Below, piece after piece: positions 40,103-42,231 of a stretch of 42,231 nucleotides of DNA (within the stretch, counting starts at the first letter, position 1; every line of letters starts with the position of its first letter). The notes beneath the pieces are model-generated. The model was given only the letters and a program-made list of their open reading frames with translations. It was not told where the DNA came from and searched no databases. The stretch spans positions 1 through 42,231 of the forward strand of contig JAFUWG010000017.1 of the NCBI GenBank assembly GCA_017483605.1, in the 5' to 3' direction. Origin of the DNA: Bacteroidaceae bacterium (lineage in GTDB: Bacteria > Bacteroidota > Bacteroidia > Bacteroidales > Bacteroidaceae). The translations under genes and the position numbers were made by a program.

Positions 40103-42085
40103 ATGGCAATCAATATCGATTCTAAAATACCTGAGGGACCCGTTGCTGAGAAATGGTCGAACTATAAGGCACATCAGCGTTTGGTGAACCCAAAGAACAA
40201 ACTGAAGTTGGATGTCATCGTCGTTGGTACGGGTTTGGCAGGTGCTTCAGCAGCCGCATCTCTTGGTGAGATGGGCTTCAACGTCCTCAACTTCTGTATT
40301 CAGGACTCTCCACGCCGTGCACACTCCATCGCTGCACAGGGTGGTATCAATGCTGCCAAGAACTATCAGAACGATGGCGACTCTATCTATCGCCTGTTCT
40401 ATGATACCGTGAAGGGTGGTGACTACCGTGCTCGCGAGGCAAACGTGTATCGTCTGGCTGAGGTCAGCAACTCCATCATCGACCAGTGTGTGGCTCAGGG
40501 CGTTCCTTTCGCTCGCGAATATGGTGGCACACTCGCCAACCGTTCCTTCGGTGGTGCACAGGTGTCTCGTACTTTCTATGCCAAGGGTCAGACAGGTCAG
40601 CAACTCCTGCTCGGTGCATACAGTGCCCTTTCTGCACAGGTGAATGCCGGCAAGGTGAAACTCTACACCCGTTATGAGATGCTCGACGTGGTGATTATCG
40701 ATGGAAAGGCTCGTGGTATCATCGCCAAGAACCTCGTCACAGGTAAACTGGAGCGTTTCTCTGCCAATGCTGTGGTCATCGCTACAGGCGGTTATGGCAA
40801 CACATACTTCCTTTCTACCAATGCAATGGGTTGCAACGTGACAGCAGCGATGTCTTGCTACCGCAAGGGTGCTTACTTTGCCAATCCTTGCTACGTGCAG
40901 ATTCACCCCACTTGTATTCCTGTTCACGGCGACAAGCAGTCGAAACTCACCCTCATGTCTGAGTCTCTGCGTAACGATGGCCGTATCTGGGTGCCCAAGA
41001 AACTCGAAGATGCCAAGGCATTGCAGGCTGGCACCAAGGAGGGTTACGAAATTCCAGAAGAAGACCGCGACTACTACCTGGAGCGTCGCTATCCAGCATT
41101 CGGCAACCTCGTTCCTCGCGACGTGGCTTCACGTGCTGCCAAGGAGCGTTGCGACAAGGGCTTCGGTGTGAACAACACGGGTCTTGCCGTTTATCTCGAT
41201 TTCTCCGAGTCTATCCAGCGTCTCGGCATCGACGTGATTCGTCAGCGTTATGGCAACCTCTTCGACATGTATGAGGAGATTACTGACGTGAATCCAGGCG
41301 AAAAGCGTAAGACCGTCAACGGTGTTGACTATTATAACCCCATGATGATTTTCCCAGCCATCCACTACACGATGGGCGGTATTTGGGTTGACTACGAATT
41401 GCAGACCTCCATCCCTGGTCTCTTTGCCATTGGCGAGTGCAACTTCTCCGACCACGGAGCCAACCGCCTCGGTGCTTCTGCTCTCATGCAGGGTCTTGCT
41501 GACGGTTACTTCGTATTGCCTTACACCATCCAGAACTACCTCGCCGACCAGAGTATCTGGCCACGCATCTCTACCGATGCACCAGAGTTCGCCGAAGTGG
41601 AGAAGGCAACCGAAGAGCGTATCCAGAAACTCATGAACATCAAGGGTAAGCGTTCTGTTGATTCCATCCACAAGGAACTGGGTCACATCTGCTGGGAGTA
41701 CATTGGCATGGGTCGCACCAAGGAAGGACTCGAAAAGGGTATCAAACTCATCGACGAACTCCGCAAGGAATTTGACACCAACCTCTTCATCCCAGGCTCT
41801 CGTGAGGGTCTCAACGTGGAACTTGACAAGGCCATCCACCTCGACGACTTCATCACCATGGGTAAACTCATCGCCTACGACGCCCTCTCTCGCGAGGAGT
41901 CTTGCGGCGGTCACTTCCGCGAGGAGCACCAGACCGAGGAAGGCGAGGCAAAGCGTGACGACAAGAACTTCTTCTACGTGGGCTGCTGGAAGTATGAAGG
42001 CAACGACGCCACTGCTCCATCGCTCATCAAGGAGCCACTCGAGTATGAAGCAATCAAAGTACAAACCCGTAACTACAAGAACTAA
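40103..42085 (+). CDS. sdhA: Succinate dehydrogenase / fumarate reductase flavoprotein subunit
   Basis: 660 residues. It carries covalent FAD and the dicarboxylate site and interconverts succinate and fumarate at the cytoplasmic face. The dinucleotide-binding fold is '[18 protein letters not shown]' (38-55). His74 in '[13 protein letters not shown]' is the expected FAD-linked histidine. '[13 protein letters not shown]', '[20 protein letters not shown]', '[14 protein letters not shown]' and '[17 protein letters not shown]' line the active site and FAD pocket. The C-terminal helical part ends '[13 protein letters not shown]'. The length is that of the epsilon-type (Bacteroides/Wolinella) enzyme. 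sdhB starts 5 bases downstream. Confidence 0.97.
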   Translation: MAINIDSKIPEGPVAEKWSNYKAHQRLVNPKNKLKLDVIVVGTGLAGASAAASLGEMGFNVLNFCIQDSPRRAHSIAAQGGINAAKNYQNDGDSIYRLFYDTVKGGDYRAREANVYRLAEVSNSIIDQCVAQGVPFAREYGGTLANRSFGGAQVSRTFYAKGQTGQQLLLGAYSALSAQVNAGKVKLYTRYEMLDVVIIDGKARGIIAKNLVTGKLERFSANAVVIATGGYGNTYFLSTNAMGCNVTAAMSCYRKGAYFANPCYVQIHPTCIPVHGDKQSKLTLMSESLRNDGRIWVPKKLEDAKALQAGTKEGYEIPEEDRDYYLERRYPAFGNLVPRDVASRAAKERCDKGFGVNNTGLAVYLDFSESIQRLGIDVIRQRYGNLFDMYEEITDVNPGEKRKTVNGVDYYNPMMIFPAIHYTMGGIWVDYELQTSIPGLFAIGECNFSDHGANRLGASALMQGLADGYFVLPYTIQNYLADQSIWPRISTDAPEFAEVEKATEERIQKLMNIKGKRSVDSIHKELGHICWEYIGMGRTKEGLEKGIKLIDELRKEFDTNLFIPGSREGLNVELDKAIHLDDFITMGKLIAYDALSREESCGGHFREEHQTEEGEAKRDDKNFFYVGCWKYEGNDATAPSLIKEPLEYEAIKVQTRNYKN

Positions 42086-42090
42086 TCACC

Positions 42091-42231
42091 ATGGCTGAAA
42101 AAGTATTAAAATCATTCACAGTAAAATACTGGAAGCAGAATGGTCCGAAAGATGCGGGTCATTTTGAAGAGAAGGTAATGAAGGACATCCCTGGCGATAC
42201 TTCGTTCCTCGAAATGCTCGACATCCTCAAC
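42091..42231 (+). CDS. sdhB: Succinate dehydrogenase / fumarate reductase iron-sulfur subunit, 5' part
   Basis: Only 47 residues are in the window, running off the right edge. 'VLKSFTVKYWKQNGPKDAGH' and 'DTSFLEMLDILN' match the N-terminal 2Fe-2S ferredoxin-like domain of the Bacteroidales SdhB/FrdB. It follows sdhA by 5 bases, completing the C-A-B order. The cysteines of the clusters would lie beyond the edge. Confidence 0.92.
   Translation, partial: MAEKVLKSFTVKYWKQNGPKDAGHFEEKVMKDIPGDTSFLEMLDILN

Noticed and set aside
41129-42064. 311-codon minus-strand open frame
   Set aside because: It is antisense to sdhA, a well-supported gene.

Overview
The window looks like a chromosomal segment of a Bacteroidales bacterium, most like Prevotella or a close relative. 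The evidence is several TAnnTTTG-type -7 promoter boxes, an arginine-pathway transcarbamylase of the Bacteroides succinylornithine type, a DUF3868/DUF5119/fimbrillin pilus locus, a DUF2723 membrane protein, a Wolinella/Bacteroides-type SdhCAB complex, and exported proteins ending in a type IX secretion-like tail. I saw no rRNA, tRNA, CRISPR array, insertion sequence or prophage.

Layout. 1-4.8 kb (+): two copies of a bicistronic cassette, each a large exported glycine/beta-rich protein with a T9SS-like tail followed at once by a short 'MKKxYxKP...DWDxWD' peptide gene. The tail of the first copy is frameshifted. A 20-bp hairpin ends this unit and the opposing one. 4.9-11.7 kb (-): a tight operon of acetyltransferase, parE, coaD, S41 protease, ybeY and argF'. 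11.8-13.7 kb (+): an OmpA-like porin and an FKBP isomerase. 13.8-25.2 kb (-): purL, a two-gene chromate transporter, M16 peptidase, PfkB kinase and DEAD-box helicase, mostly overlapping; then, beyond an AT-rich palindromic repeat, a C26-M19 fusion hydrolase. 25.5-30.0 kb (+): a fimbrial operon with an AT-rich, probably exchanged, fimbrillin gene. 30.1-32.6 kb: small membrane protein, rdgB, Lrp/AsnC regulator and polysaccharide deacetylase. 32.7-38.1 kb (-): two exported FKBP isomerases and a 1151-residue DUF2723 protein. 38.2-39.3 kb: about 1.2 kb without a conventional gene, holding what looks like an independent minus-strand transcription unit for a 25-residue hydrophobic peptide, then the structured region upstream of sdh. 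39.3 kb to the end (+): sdhC, sdhA and the start of sdhB.

Most genes are housekeeping (purines, CoA, arginine, DNA topology, ribosome maturation, fumarate/succinate respiration) or envelope functions (protein folding, surface proteins, pili). The less explained parts are the duplicated surface-protein/short-peptide cassette, the small-peptide transcription unit near 38.5 kb, the C26-M19 fusion, and self-complementary AT-rich linkers that recur between genes. Functions are read from motifs and family knowledge only; no searches were run.
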